A stretch of 35,715 bases of DNA from Bacteroidota bacterium (lineage in GTDB: Bacteria; Bacteroidota; Bacteroidia; Bacteroidales; B39-G9), in NCBI GenBank assembly GCA_015222055.1, contig JADFUR010000077.1:1-35715 (forward strand), written 5' to 3'. The notes under the pieces are model-generated. The model ran no database searches. It worked only from the letters and a program-made list of their open reading frames with translations, and was not told the origin of the DNA. Positions within the stretch are counted from its first letter, which is position 1. Each line of letters opens with the position of its first letter. Position numbers and translations under genes: made by a program. Below, one piece after another: positions 1-8,195 of this stretch.

Positions 1-603
1 GTTTACTATCACTCTAAAAACGTAAATAAACAAGAATTGAAATTAGTTTTGGATAAATCAGAAGAACTTTTAAAGGCTTCTGAACTGTTTGAAAAAGAAC
101 TGAATCAAAAATTATTTTTATGTAATGGATTTTTGGAATTTGCTTTTTATGCCCCATTAGCCAGAAAAGCATTTGGTGGTAATTACCCATTAAGCAAAAA
201 TGTTTTTCTTTCTAAATCGAATGTTTCAAAAAATATTATAAGAAGAAACGGAAAAGAAAATAATGAAAGAAGCATGAGCAGTGTAATCGCACACGAGACA
301 ACACATTCCCTTTTAAGAAACAAATTAGGTTTTGTTAAAAACAAACTATTGCCTACATGGAAGAAGGAAGGATATTGTGAATTTATAGCTGGAGAGAGTT
401 CGTATAATCAGCAAAAAGGGCTACAGAATATTTGCAAGGGCAATGAAGATTTAGATTCGCCATCATTCAAATATTTTAAATATAGGCTTTATGTAAAGTA
501 TTTGTTTAAAGATGTTAATTTGACATTTGATGAGTTTGTGAATAACCATTTTGAAATTAACGAATTAAACGAAAGTTTGAAAAAAAAATACTGTCCACAA
601 TAA
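1..603 (+). CDS. HExxH-type putative metallopeptidase, 5' end cut by window
   Basis: The reading frame is open from base 1, so the N-terminus lies outside the window; 200 residues are visible. The motif VIAHETTHSLLR is a zinc-metallopeptidase HExxH signature, and KKEGYCEFIAGES about 30 residues later offers a glutamate that could be the third zinc ligand, as in gluzincins. An internal TTG at 37 is only a sense codon in this frame and need not be the start. I see no membrane segment in the visible part. The family is not recognised beyond the zinc-site pattern. The gene stands alone, followed by a 700-bp repeat region. Seen: the motif and the open 5' end. Inferred: peptidase-like activity. Confidence 0.6.
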   Translation, partial: VYYHSKNVNKQELKLVLDKSEELLKASELFEKELNQKLFLCNGFLEFAFYAPLARKAFGGNYPLSKNVFLSKSNVSKNIIRRNGKENNERSMSSVIAHETTHSLLRNKLGFVKNKLLPTWKKEGYCEFIAGESSYNQQKGLQNICKGNEDLDSPSFKYFKYRLYVKYLFKDVNLTFDEFVNNHFEINELNESLKKKYCPQ

Positions 604-1315
604 CCTACTGGTTTTACAAACATAAACGAACAATCTGTATATTAATAACAATATCAAGCCTTGACTTTATGAAAAAATTATTTTGTCTCAGCCCTTCAGG
701 CTGATGTCTATTATCTGTCTTATTTCTTGGGGCGTTGCCCCAAGCTGTGTTGTGAAAGCCTTTCAGGCTTATCTTAATTTATAAAACGGACTTATTTAAC
801 TTTTATATTTTAAAAGCCTGAAAGGCTTAAACAATAGTAACTTGGGGCATCGCCCCAAGCTAATAAACAACGAGCAAGAATCACCCTGAAGGGGTGAGAC
901 AAATTGCACCCAAAAATTTGATGTTAGAGATTTGTTATTCCAAACTAACAAGCATTATATTAATACTTTCGGATTGCAAATCCGAAAGAGCAGAAGGTTA
1001 GAAAATAGTCAGGGCTTGACTGCGTTTGCAAACAGATAAAAATATTAATACCAAAGTCAAGCCCTGACTTTAGTAATTAAAAAAGATTTCAAAGCTTTCT
1101 ATACTTAAATAAACCCTTAATCAATTTGACAAAATTGTAATAATTAATAATTTTGAGATTTCAATCAAGAGCCTACTCCGAATACTAAAATTATCAAGTT
1201 TTAGCCGCTTAGCGGTTTTGTAATAAGCTAATGTACAGACTTGTAACTTTCGTACTTTTTGTAAGCAAACCGCTTAGCGGCTTTTCGGAGTTGACTCAAT
1301 AAATAAATAATAAAC
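604..1315. repeat. Hairpin-rich intergenic repeat region, copy A
   Basis: There is no gene here. The stretch is a chain of short hairpins: CAGCC/GGCTG near 690; CTTGGGGC-GTT-GCCCCAAG (within 726-746) and CTTGGGGC-ATC-GCCCCAAG (within 841-861); AAGCCT-TTC-AGGCTT (756-770) and AAGCCT-GAA-AGGCTT (814-828); CACCC/GGGTG near 885; a 10-bp-arm hairpin at 966-988; and a 13-bp inverted pair GTCAGGGCTTGAC (1008-1020) / GTCAAGCCCTGAC (1056-1068). Near 1203-1285 two CCGCTTAGCGG motifs lie in inverted flanking context about 60 bp apart, just before the dehydrogenase. Most of the block recurs at 2281-2570. A minus-strand reading frame across 1228-1551 overlaps the dehydrogenase and is not supported. Confidence 0.85.
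966..988. repeat. Palindromic repeat P1, copy 1
   Basis: Perfect inverted repeat with 10-bp arms CTTTCGGATT / AATCCGAAAG and a GCA loop, followed by AGC. The same element with the same flanking TATTAATA is found at 2455, 4715 (variant) and 12458. Confidence 0.9.
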
Positions 1316-2266
1316 ATGAGCAAGTCTAAAATAAAAAAACAATTATTAATTTTACAAGACCTTGGCGTAACAAAACAAAATTTTGAAGAATTAAGTTTAA
1401 AAATAAACCTTCCTTTTGAATTTATTAATGATAAATGCAGTGACATTTTATCGCCAGAAATGCTTGAAGGCATTATCACAGTTAAAGAAAAAGTTGATGC
1501 TAAGCTGCTTAATAATTTCCCAAACATAAAATTTGTAGCAGTTGCTTTCACAGGATACGACTGTGTTGATTTAGATTTGTGTCGTGAGAAAAATATTGCG
1601 GTTTTTAATGTGCCTGCTTATTCAACGAATTCGGTTGCTGAGCTTGCAATTGGCTTAACAATATCGCTTCTTCGTGAAATTCCGGCAACAAACAATATAA
1701 TACGTTCTGGTAAATGGAATTATCGAGCCGGAACCGAACTAAGCGGAAAATCTATAGGTATTGTTGGTACCGGAGCAATAGGCATTCGTGTAGCTGAAAT
1801 ATTTTCTGTTCTTGGTTGTGATATTTATGGATGGTCAAGAACTGAACAGAAAGAATTTACCAATTTAGGAGGCAAGTATATACCTGATTTAGAAACACTT
1901 TGTTCAAAAGTAGATATACTTTCAATACATGTTCCACTAACATCAGCAACTAAAAATTTAATAAACAAAAAGCATTTTGAGCTAATGAAACCAACAGCTT
2001 TTTTAATCAACACTGCACGTGGGCCAATTGTAAATCAAAATGATTTAACTATTGCTTTACAAAATAAAACCATTTCAGGTGCAGCTATTGATGTTTACGA
2101 TAACGAACCTGTTGCACCAGATGACATGCTGTTAAAAACGACAAACTCTATACTTACACCTCATATAGCTTACAAAACAAATGAAGCCTTAAAACGTCGC
2201 ATTGAGATTACATTTAATAATATTAAAAACTTTTTAAAAGGTAATAATGAGAATAGGGTTGATTGA
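1316..2266 (+). CDS. D-2-hydroxyacid dehydrogenase (NAD-dependent)
   Basis: This is a 316-residue, soluble oxidoreductase of the D-isomer-specific 2-hydroxyacid dehydrogenase family, interconverting a 2-keto acid and a D-2-hydroxy acid with NAD(H). The Rossmann dinucleotide motif is GIVGTGAIG (GTGAIG at residues 151-156). The family's catalytic residues are present: Arg235 in NTARG, Glu264 in YDNEP and His283 in TPHIAY. The length is normal for glycerate or lactate dehydrogenase-like members, and there is no ACT domain as in long SerA. The substrate (hydroxypyruvate, phosphohydroxypyruvate, pyruvate) cannot be settled from sequence. The ATG at 1316 follows a run of TAAATAAATAA. The gene is monocistronic, flanked on both sides by copies of the same repeat block. 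Confidence 0.9.
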   Translation: MSKSKIKKQLLILQDLGVTKQNFEELSLKINLPFEFINDKCSDILSPEMLEGIITVKEKVDAKLLNNFPNIKFVAVAFTGYDCVDLDLCREKNIAVFNVPAYSTNSVAELAIGLTISLLREIPATNNIIRSGKWNYRAGTELSGKSIGIVGTGAIGIRVAEIFSVLGCDIYGWSRTEQKEFTNLGGKYIPDLETLCSKVDILSIHVPLTSATKNLINKKHFELMKPTAFLINTARGPIVNQNDLTIALQNKTISGAAIDVYDNEPVAPDDMLLKTTNSILTPHIAYKTNEALKRRIEITFNNIKNFLKGNNENRVD

Positions 2267-2280
2267 TTCTATTTATAAAA

Positions 2281-2575
2281 ATTATTTTATCTCAGCCCTT
2301 CAGGCTGATATCTATTGTCTGTCTTATTTCTTGGGGCGTTGCCCCAAGCTAATAAACAACGAGCAAGAATCACCCTGAAGGGGTGAGACAAATTGCACCC
2401 AAAAATTTGTTGTTATAAATATGCAATCTCGAAATAACAAACTGGATATTAATACTTTCGGATTACAAATCCGAAAGAGCAGGACCTTAAGGTCGTTGCT
2501 ACTCAGGATTTAAAAAATAGTCAGTGCTTGACTGCGTTTGCAAACAGATAAAAATATTAATAACAAAGTCAAGCT
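2281..2575. repeat. Hairpin-rich repeat region, copy B (deleted version of copy A)
   Basis: This region lies between the dehydrogenase and the convergent glycosyltransferase gene. It repeats the order of copy A: the CAGCC hairpin, CTTGGGGC-GTT-GCCCCAAG, the AATAAACAACGAGC stretch, the CACCC hairpin, palindrome P1 and the 'GCTTGACTGCGTTTGC' tail. The 115 bp that in copy A separate the two CTTGGGGC hairpins (747-861) are missing here, so a single CTTGGGGC hairpin joins straight to AATAAAC. The terminal 13-bp inverted pair is partly decayed. No gene is seen. Confidence 0.85.
2455..2477. repeat. Palindromic repeat P1, copy 2
   Basis: Same 10-bp arms CTTTCGGATT / AATCCGAAAG as at 966, with loop ACA instead of GCA. 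It is preceded by ATATTAATA and followed by AGC. Confidence 0.9.
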
Positions 2576-2594
2576 GTCGTTGTGAACATCACTC

Positions 2595-4553
2595 CTACCT
2601 TCCCAAGGATTTCCATGTTCTAAAAATTATAAAAACATCGTGGTAAATTTTATAATCTTTAGCATAAATTATATTTAATTTCTCAATTAAATTATTTGTA
2701 AAATTTTTGTTTTTGTGCATATCAACAGGGTTTAAAACACCTTTTTTAATAACAGGCAGTTTGCTTGTATTTATTTCTGAATTTAACAAATATCCAACCC
2801 ACGATTTTTCGCCAATCAAAACAATAAAAATATTTTTAATAAAATTCCATTTCCTTTTAACTGTAAAAATTAAAATCGGGCTTAGCAGCAGAAATAAAAC
2901 CGATAGAAGTAAATCAAAAATTCGTTTATTCCTTATATTTGATTTTTTAGATATTGAATTAATATTTACCTCATAAAAATCGCCGGCAGTGTTTATTGAG
3001 TTACTTCCAATAATGGAAAGACTTTCGGGAGGTGCAATTTTATAATCCACTTTAACATTAGAAAGTTGAAGCATATTTTTTATAATCTTTTGGGAAGCAA
3101 TATCTTTTGCACAAAAAACCACTTCGTTAATCTTATTAATTGCTACAATCTCACTTATTTGTTCAACTTTACCAATATACTCAGTCGATTTAATACTTTT
3201 GTCGGGACTAACAAAACCAACAACTTCATGCTTAATTTCAGTATTGTTTAATAAGGATAATACACGGGTGGCTTCTTTTTGATTACCAATAATAATAATT
3301 CTTTTCTTTTTGTTTGAATCAAGTTTAAAATCTTTAATATTCAACGCATTAAGCGACAAGCGAGATATTAAAGTTGATAAAAACGCCCAGCCGGAACCTA
3401 TTAAAATCAATGCTCTTGAAAAACGCCATTGTTCGCTTAACATTGAATAAATAATTAGTATAATTAAAGATCCTGCAACAATTCCTTTTATTATGTTAAT
3501 TAACTTAATTGGTTTTTCGTAACCACCGGAAAACAGCACAGCCAAAATCCAAATTAAAATATAAATAGGAACTACATAAATAAGATAATAATCGGGATAA
3601 GTACCTCCACCTGGGAATTTGTATGCTTCCCAGTAAGGTTTGATAATATAAAACCCTAAAAATATTATTGATGCATCTAATAAAGGCAAGAAAATATTTT
3701 TAAAAAATCTTGCAAGAATAGCCAACATTGCTCTCAAATAAATTGCTGTGTTTATTAATGCTGAAAACGCTTTTGCATTCTTTTTCGAAAAATGTTTCTG
3801 AGCAAAAATTATCATAGCTTTATAAAAAACCATTACATAATTTATACTCCCTTTTTTAGTGCTTTCGCCTTTATAATGTATTATTGTTGTTTTTGGGAAA
3901 TAATAATTTTTATATCCGCCTTTAGTAATTCTGTACGAGAGGTCAATATCCTCGCCATACATAAAATAATCCTCGTCGAGCAAGCCTACTTCGTCTAATG
4001 TTTTTTTACGCAAAAGCATGAATGCTCCTGCTAATATCTCAATCTCATTTATCTCATCTTTATCTAAATATCCGAGATGATATTTGCCAAATGTTTTTGA
4101 TTTTGGAAATAATTTTGAAAGACCCGAAATTTTATAAAAAGCCGTCATCGGTTTGGGTAAACCACGTTTTGATTCGGGTAAAAAATTACCTTTACCATCA
4201 ATCATCTTCACTCCCAGCCCGCCTGCGTCATCATGAGCATCCATGAACTCAATAATATTCTCAAAAGTATCTTCTTCAACAACAGTGTCGGGATTTAGCA
4301 ATAAAACATACTCGCCTTTCGATTTTTTTATTGCCTGATTATTGGCATACGAGAAACCCGTGTTTTTTTTATTTTCGATTAAAAATATATCTGAAAATTT
4401 CTCTCTAACCATTGAACATGAGCCATCAACAGAATTATTGTCAACAACAAAAACCTCGGCATCAATATTTTTTGTTGCTTTTTTTACAGAATAAAGACAT
4501 TGCTCTAAAAAATATTTAACATTATAATTTACAATTATTACTGAAAGCTGCAT
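2595..4553 (-). CDS. GT2 glycosyltransferase fused to a degenerate polyprenyl-phosphate sugar transferase
   Basis: The 652-residue product has two parts. Residues 1-240 are a GT-A family 2 glycosyltransferase of the rhamnosyltransferase-like type: VIIVNYN at the start, VVDNNSVDGS, a NPD triad at 87-89 for nucleotide-sugar/metal binding, and GEDIDLSYR at 200-208. Residues ~265-405 hold four or five hydrophobic helices. Residues ~416-510 form a Rossmann-like domain starting KKKRIIIIG, as in WbaP/WcaJ-type initiating transferases. From 543 (KRIFDLLLS) the sequence enters the C-terminal transferase region, but the catalytic centre seen in that family (the KFRSM and Asp-Glu region) is absent and the frame passes directly to GEKSWVGY (581-588) and the family's C-terminal tail. 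It likely acts at the inner membrane in surface polysaccharide synthesis, with transfer by the GT2 half. The phosphotransferase half is probably inactive. Confidence 0.85.
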   Translation of the reverse strand: MQLSVIIVNYNVKYFLEQCLYSVKKATKNIDAEVFVVDNNSVDGSCSMVREKFSDIFLIENKKNTGFSYANNQAIKKSKGEYVLLLNPDTVVEEDTFENIIEFMDAHDDAGGLGVKMIDGKGNFLPESKRGLPKPMTAFYKISGLSKLFPKSKTFGKYHLGYLDKDEINEIEILAGAFMLLRKKTLDEVGLLDEDYFMYGEDIDLSYRITKGGYKNYYFPKTTIIHYKGESTKKGSINYVMVFYKAMIIFAQKHFSKKNAKAFSALINTAIYLRAMLAILARFFKNIFLPLLDASIIFLGFYIIKPYWEAYKFPGGGTYPDYYLIYVVPIYILIWILAVLFSGGYEKPIKLINIIKGIVAGSLIILIIYSMLSEQWRFSRALILIGSGWAFLSTLISRLSLNALNIKDFKLDSNKKKRIIIIGNQKEATRVLSLLNNTEIKHEVVGFVSPDKSIKSTEYIGKVEQISEIVAINKINEVVFCAKDIASQKIIKNMLQLSNVKVDYKIAPPESLSIIGSNSINTAGDFYEVNINSISKKSNIRNKRIFDLLLSVLFLLLSPILIFTVKRKWNFIKNIFIVLIGEKSWVGYLLNSEINTSKLPVIKKGVLNPVDMHKNKNFTNNLIEKLNIIYAKDYKIYHDVFIIFRTWKSLGR

Positions 4554-4578
4554 TCTAAAAAATTTATAAGAAGATAGA

Positions 4579-4586
4579 CAAAAATA
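4579..4586 (-). promoter_or_regulatory. Candidate -7 box upstream of the GT2 fusion gene
   Basis: The minus strand reads TATTTTTG, a match to the Bacteroidota -7 consensus TAnnTTTG, about 25 nt before the ATG at 4553. No -33 TTTG is found at ideal spacing; the nearest TTG is 23 nt upstream. Confidence 0.35.
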
Positions 4587-4714
4587 CCATTTTTTTTATT
4601 AAAAATTAGCAATTACTTATGTTCCTGTTAATTTATAATAGGTCTATTTTTCGGTAAAGACAATATCAATAATTTTTAAATTGTGTAATAATTGTAATTC
4701 TATAAAAATTTAGA

Positions 4715-4737
4715 CTTTCAGATTGCAAATCCGAAAG
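4715..4737. repeat. Palindromic repeat P1, copy 3 (one mismatch)
   Basis: CTTTCAGATT-GCA-AATCCGAAAG followed by AGC. It has one arm mismatch to the other copies and lies in the 223-bp gap between two minus-strand genes. Confidence 0.8.
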
Positions 4738-4776
4738 AGCGACGGGAATAACAATTTAACCATTAACAATTAATAA

Positions 4777-6594
4777 TTATTTAATAATTTTCATCACACA
4801 ATTTTTACAATCGAACTCTAAACGATATTTATTGTTTTTGTCAACAAGGTAAAGAGGCTCAACAATTTTGGAATGTTTCTTGATTTTGGGACATAGTCCA
4901 AACTGATATTTTAAACAATGTCTTGTTGTCATAATTGTTTTCCCGTCAAGCTTTTTTTGTAATTCAAAGGCTGGTTCTGTTTTTTCAGCTTTATGCCGTT
5001 TATAAAACTCTTCTGCTTTTTTGTTTAATATGTTTGCATTGAAATCAAGCTTTTTTTCAGGATAGGGGAAATTATTTTTCACCAAGCTCACTCTTTGAAG
5101 CTTATAATTTTTCTCTCTTTCTTTTTCAAGAAGAGTTAAAACCTCTCGTCTCATATTATTTAATGCACTAATCTGTATAAAATAATTTTCTTTTACATTT
5201 ATCTCAATTTTAGATGCATTAAATATGGAATTCCCTGTTTTGCTTATTTGTTTTTTTATATTCTCATTAAAATTATTCTTATTGTTTGATAATATTTTTT
5301 TGCAATCATAAGAGTATTGAACAAAATTATCATCTTCATCTTTTGCTTTAATACAAAACCCATTATCAGTCTCTTCAAAAACAAATTCAACATCAATTTT
5401 TCGTTGCGATGTATTATTTGAATTTAACTTTTTAGTAAAATTTTTGTCAAGATTTCTATAAATAGAAGTTTCTTCTTTTATATTGATTTTCTCAGCCGTA
5501 TAAATTTTATCACCAACAACATTATTAATATTAATTCCTACGAGCTTACCTTCTTTATTAAAAAAACAAATTCCATCGCCATTGTTAAGCTTTGATTTTG
5601 AATTAATTACAAAATAATCTTTGTTAACAGAAGAGACCTTGCCAATAAATTCCCCAATAGCTTTGGGTGTGTTTAGCGATACAATATCCTTCTGTCGTTC
5701 GTGTAAAAAATAATTAGTGAAACCACGCGAAAATGTTTTTTCGGGCACAGGATTAAAATATATTTTTGTTTTGCCCGACGATGCTTTTATTATTGATTTA
5801 TCTGTTTCAATTAGACTATCAATTTTTTGTCGATAATAAGATGTTATATTTTTCACATAGCCGACATCTTTTAGTCTGCCTTCAATTTTAAAAGTTGAAA
5901 TTCCTGCTTTAATAAGCTCATTTAAATGGGCCGAAAGGTTTAAATCTTTCATCGATAACAGATGCTTATCCTTAGCCAAAACATTTCCTTTTGCGTCAAC
6001 CAACGAATAAGGCAGACGGCAAGGCTGAGCACATTCTCCTCTGTTTGCACTTCGGTTATATACAGCTTGACTAAAATAGCATTGTCCGCTAAAACTTACA
6101 CATAATGCACCGTGCACAAAATATTCAAGCTCAATATTAGTATTTTGATTTATATTATTTATTTGCTTTAGAGATAATTCTCTTGCGAGGATAAGTCTTT
6201 GAAAACCCACATTCTGTAAAAATAAAATTTTATTTAAATCATAATTATGAGTTTGTGTACTGGCATGTAAAGGAATTGGCGGCAAATCTAATTCAAGTAA
6301 TCCCATATCCTGAATAATAAGGGCATCAGCACCAGCTTGATATAATTGATTTATAATTTTTTTAACACCTTCTAATTCATCATCAAACAAAATTGTGTTA
6401 ATTGTAATATAAACTTTTGCATAATATTTATGAGCATATTTAATTAGTGCTTCAATATCTTGAATATTGTTACTGGCGGCTTTTCGTGCACCAAATTTAG
6501 AAGCACCGATATAAACAGCATCAGCACCATGATTAATTGCGGCAATACCACATTCTAAATTTTTAGCAGGCGATAATAGTTCAATAGTTGTCAT
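4777..6594 (-). CDS. Peptidase U32-family protein (RlhA/TrhP-like RNA hydroxylation type)
   Basis: The 605-residue protein belongs to the U32 family, whose characterised bacterial members (RlhA, TrhP/YegQ) take part in hydroxylation of rRNA or tRNA rather than proteolysis. The N-terminus (ELLSPAKNLECGIAAINHGADAVYIGA) is the TIM-barrel start of the family. The conserved cysteine cluster appears as HGALCVSFSGQC (C165, C172) and RGECAQPCR (C188, C192), a likely iron-sulfur site. Downstream lies a region like DUF3656 and a Cys-rich C-terminus (RHCLKYQFGLCP, then CKNC at 596-599). The length suits the long U32 subgroup. A good promoter is seen at 6614-6643, so it is probably transcribed alone. The exact RNA target is not decidable from sequence. 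Confidence 0.9.
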   Translation of the reverse strand: MTTIELLSPAKNLECGIAAINHGADAVYIGASKFGARKAASNNIQDIEALIKYAHKYYAKVYITINTILFDDELEGVKKIINQLYQAGADALIIQDMGLLELDLPPIPLHASTQTHNYDLNKILFLQNVGFQRLILARELSLKQINNINQNTNIELEYFVHGALCVSFSGQCYFSQAVYNRSANRGECAQPCRLPYSLVDAKGNVLAKDKHLLSMKDLNLSAHLNELIKAGISTFKIEGRLKDVGYVKNITSYYRQKIDSLIETDKSIIKASSGKTKIYFNPVPEKTFSRGFTNYFLHERQKDIVSLNTPKAIGEFIGKVSSVNKDYFVINSKSKLNNGDGICFFNKEGKLVGININNVVGDKIYTAEKINIKEETSIYRNLDKNFTKKLNSNNTSQRKIDVEFVFEETDNGFCIKAKDEDDNFVQYSYDCKKILSNNKNNFNENIKKQISKTGNSIFNASKIEINVKENYFIQISALNNMRREVLTLLEKEREKNYKLQRVSLVKNNFPYPEKKLDFNANILNKKAEEFYKRHKAEKTEPAFELQKKLDGKTIMTTRHCLKYQFGLCPKIKKHSKIVEPLYLVDKNNKYRLEFDCKNCVMKIIK

Positions 6595-6613
6595 TCTTTA
6601 AATATTTATCCTG

Positions 6614-6643
6614 CAAAAATAATATTATTTTTTAGTCTTCAAA
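6614..6643 (-). promoter_or_regulatory. Bacteroidota-type promoter for the U32 gene
   Basis: The minus strand reads TTTG (6643-6640), 18 nt, then TATTTTTG (6621-6614), matching the -33/-7 consensus of the Bacteroidota primary sigma factor. The start codon at 6594 is about 20 nt further on. Confidence 0.6.
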
Positions 6644-6663
6644 TTGGGATTAAGAATATATAA

Positions 6664-6856
6664 TTATCTGATAATCTTTTTTAAATCAGGAATTAGAAAA
6701 AATAAATTAATTTTGCTTTTTCTGTTTGCTTTTTGAAATAAATATGTGATACCTGAAACCGCAATACGGGGAATAAATTTAACGGCAAATACTAAAATTT
6801 GCAAACTCTAGACCAATAAACCGGGAAGCTCCGGTTATTAAAGCTGTTTTTTTCAT
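6664..6856 (-). pseudogene. Remnant of a short-chain dehydrogenase/reductase (SDR) gene
   Basis: Starting at an ATG at 6856 the minus strand reads MKKTALITGASRFIGLEF, the unmistakable N-terminus of a classical SDR (TGxxxGIG nucleotide-binding motif, with the second Gly changed to Phe), then stops after 25 codons. A second stretch in another frame (IPRIAVSGITYLFQKANRK, ending at a TAA at 6664-6666) resembles an SDR C-terminus. About 200 codons between them, including the catalytic YxxxK, are missing. So the gene has lost its middle and is frameshifted. It sits downstream of the acyltransferase gene in the same direction, which suggests it was once the third gene of a TetR/acyltransferase/SDR operon. 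The N-terminal call is firm; the C-terminal assignment is an inference. Confidence 0.75.
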
Positions 6857-7032
6857 TTTATATTTATGTCAATTAATTTAAAATGTTTTATTATTAAAAA
6901 CGTTTTATTAAATCGACCTCAATATATTAGTTTATAACAAATTAGATTTTAGACACAATTTTCTGGTATTGATTATCCGTTGATAAAAAAAAATTCTAAT
7001 TTTTAAAATAATGAATTTTATATTTAACAATA

Positions 7033-7602
7033 TTACGCTTCAGCGTGAATATTACCGATAGAAAAATTATTAGGGATCTTTGCTGTAACATTTTTATAAC
7101 AATTTTTAATTTCCATCATATCAGCATTCATATCACCCGAAGGTTCAATAATTTTTTTAATTCCAACTACTTTATGCTTATAATCGAGATATGCTACAAC
7201 AATAGGTACATTGGCTTTTTGAGCAATATAATAGAATCCTCTTTTCCAATGAGTTACTTTTTTTCTGGTTCCTTCAGGTGCAATAGCGAGAGCCATATAT
7301 TCGTTACTATCAAATTTCTCGGTGAGTTGAAAAATAATATTTGTATCTCTCCCTCTATCAACAGGTATTCCTCCCAAATATTTTAATATACTTCCAAGCG
7401 GGAAAAAAAACAATTCTTTTTTTTGTAAAATATTTAAATTTAGACCTAAAATTGTTGAATATAAACGCCCAATTATAAAATCCATGCCACTTGTGTGAGG
7501 TGCAAGTATTATAATATATTTCTTCATTTGCGGTAATTCACCTTCAAATCTCCACCCTAACAGATTTACTAATAATGCCCGACTTAATATTTTTGTTATC
7601 AT
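7033..7602 (-). CDS. 1-acyl-glycerol-3-phosphate acyltransferase (PlsC-like)
   Basis: The 189-residue protein has the PlsC/LPLAT acyltransferase motifs: motif I HTSGMD (His36 and Asp41 of Hx4D), GGIPVDRGR as motif II, and PEGTRKK (109-115) as motif III. It would transfer an acyl chain to a glycerolipid or a related acceptor at the inner face of the membrane. It is shorter than E. coli PlsC and lacks an obvious long N-terminal membrane helix. Its ATG (7602-7600) shares one base with the TAA of the upstream tetR-type gene (TAATG), so the two are translationally coupled. Context with a TetR regulator and an SDR remnant points to a regulated lipid-modification operon rather than the housekeeping PlsC. 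Confidence 0.85.
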   Translation of the reverse strand: MITKILSRALLVNLLGWRFEGELPQMKKYIIILAPHTSGMDFIIGRLYSTILGLNLNILQKKELFFFPLGSILKYLGGIPVDRGRDTNIIFQLTEKFDSNEYMALAIAPEGTRKKVTHWKRGFYYIAQKANVPIVVAYLDYKHKVVGIKKIIEPSGDMNADMMEIKNCYKNVTAKIPNNFSIGNIHAEA

Positions 7603-8195
7603 TACAAATTAGTTTTTTTTATACCGTTAAAAATTATGTTAAATATTTCGTTAATTTCATTTTCTAAATTAGTTATGCTGTTTTTTTTAACAAAATATTG
7701 ATTTTCAAAACCATTAAATGTTATTATCAATGCTTGTGTTGAAATGTCAATGTTATTAATTATTAATTCATCATTTTTAACTCCCTCACTTAAAATTGAT
7801 TTAATAAAATTTTTTTCGAGGGCTTCAAATTTTTTTGAGAAATTTTGAGCGAAATTAAAATATTTAAAATATTCGTTGTTTAATGTTTCAGTAAAATTTT
7901 GCGATTCACACATTATTTGTATTCGTGTTAGAAAAAATTCTTTCAGTTTAAAAAGAGAGTTTTCTTTTTTATCAACAACTTTTAATAATTCATTTTTTAA
8001 ATGTTGATATTCATTTTCAACAACAGCTTGAAAAATGTCATCCTTATTTTTAAAATAATAATAAATTGATCCCTTTGCTTTTCTAGCTGCATGAGCAATT
8101 TCATCAACAGTCGTTTTTTGAAAACCAAATTTTTTAAAAATATTACTTGCTACTTGTAATATTGTATCTTTTGTCGCTAAATTATTTTGTTTCAT
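7602..8195 (-). CDS. TetR/AcrR-family transcriptional regulator
   Basis: The 197-residue product carries a TetR-type N-terminal helix-turn-helix at about residues 8-55 (TILQVASNIFKKFGFQKTTV ... KGSIYYYFKNKDDIF). The remainder is a helical ligand-binding domain with no conserved signature, as is usual in the family. Its TAA stop overlaps the ATG of the acyltransferase gene by one base, so it probably controls its own operon, with a lipid or acyl-CoA-like ligand as a guess from context. The region upstream of its start contains TTTAT-CGT-ATAAA, a small symmetric element that could be an operator. Confidence 0.88.
   Translation of the reverse strand: MKQNNLATKDTILQVASNIFKKFGFQKTTVDEIAHAARKAKGSIYYYFKNKDDIFQAVVENEYQHLKNELLKVVDKKENSLFKLKEFFLTRIQIMCESQNFTETLNNEYFKYFNFAQNFSKKFEALEKNFIKSILSEGVKNDELIINNIDISTQALIITFNGFENQYFVKKNSITNLENEINEIFNIIFNGIKKTNL

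Noticed and set aside
1228-1551. Minus-strand 107-codon reading frame
   Set aside because: It overlaps the well-supported dehydrogenase gene on the other strand, begins with GTG and has no domain; a shadow frame.
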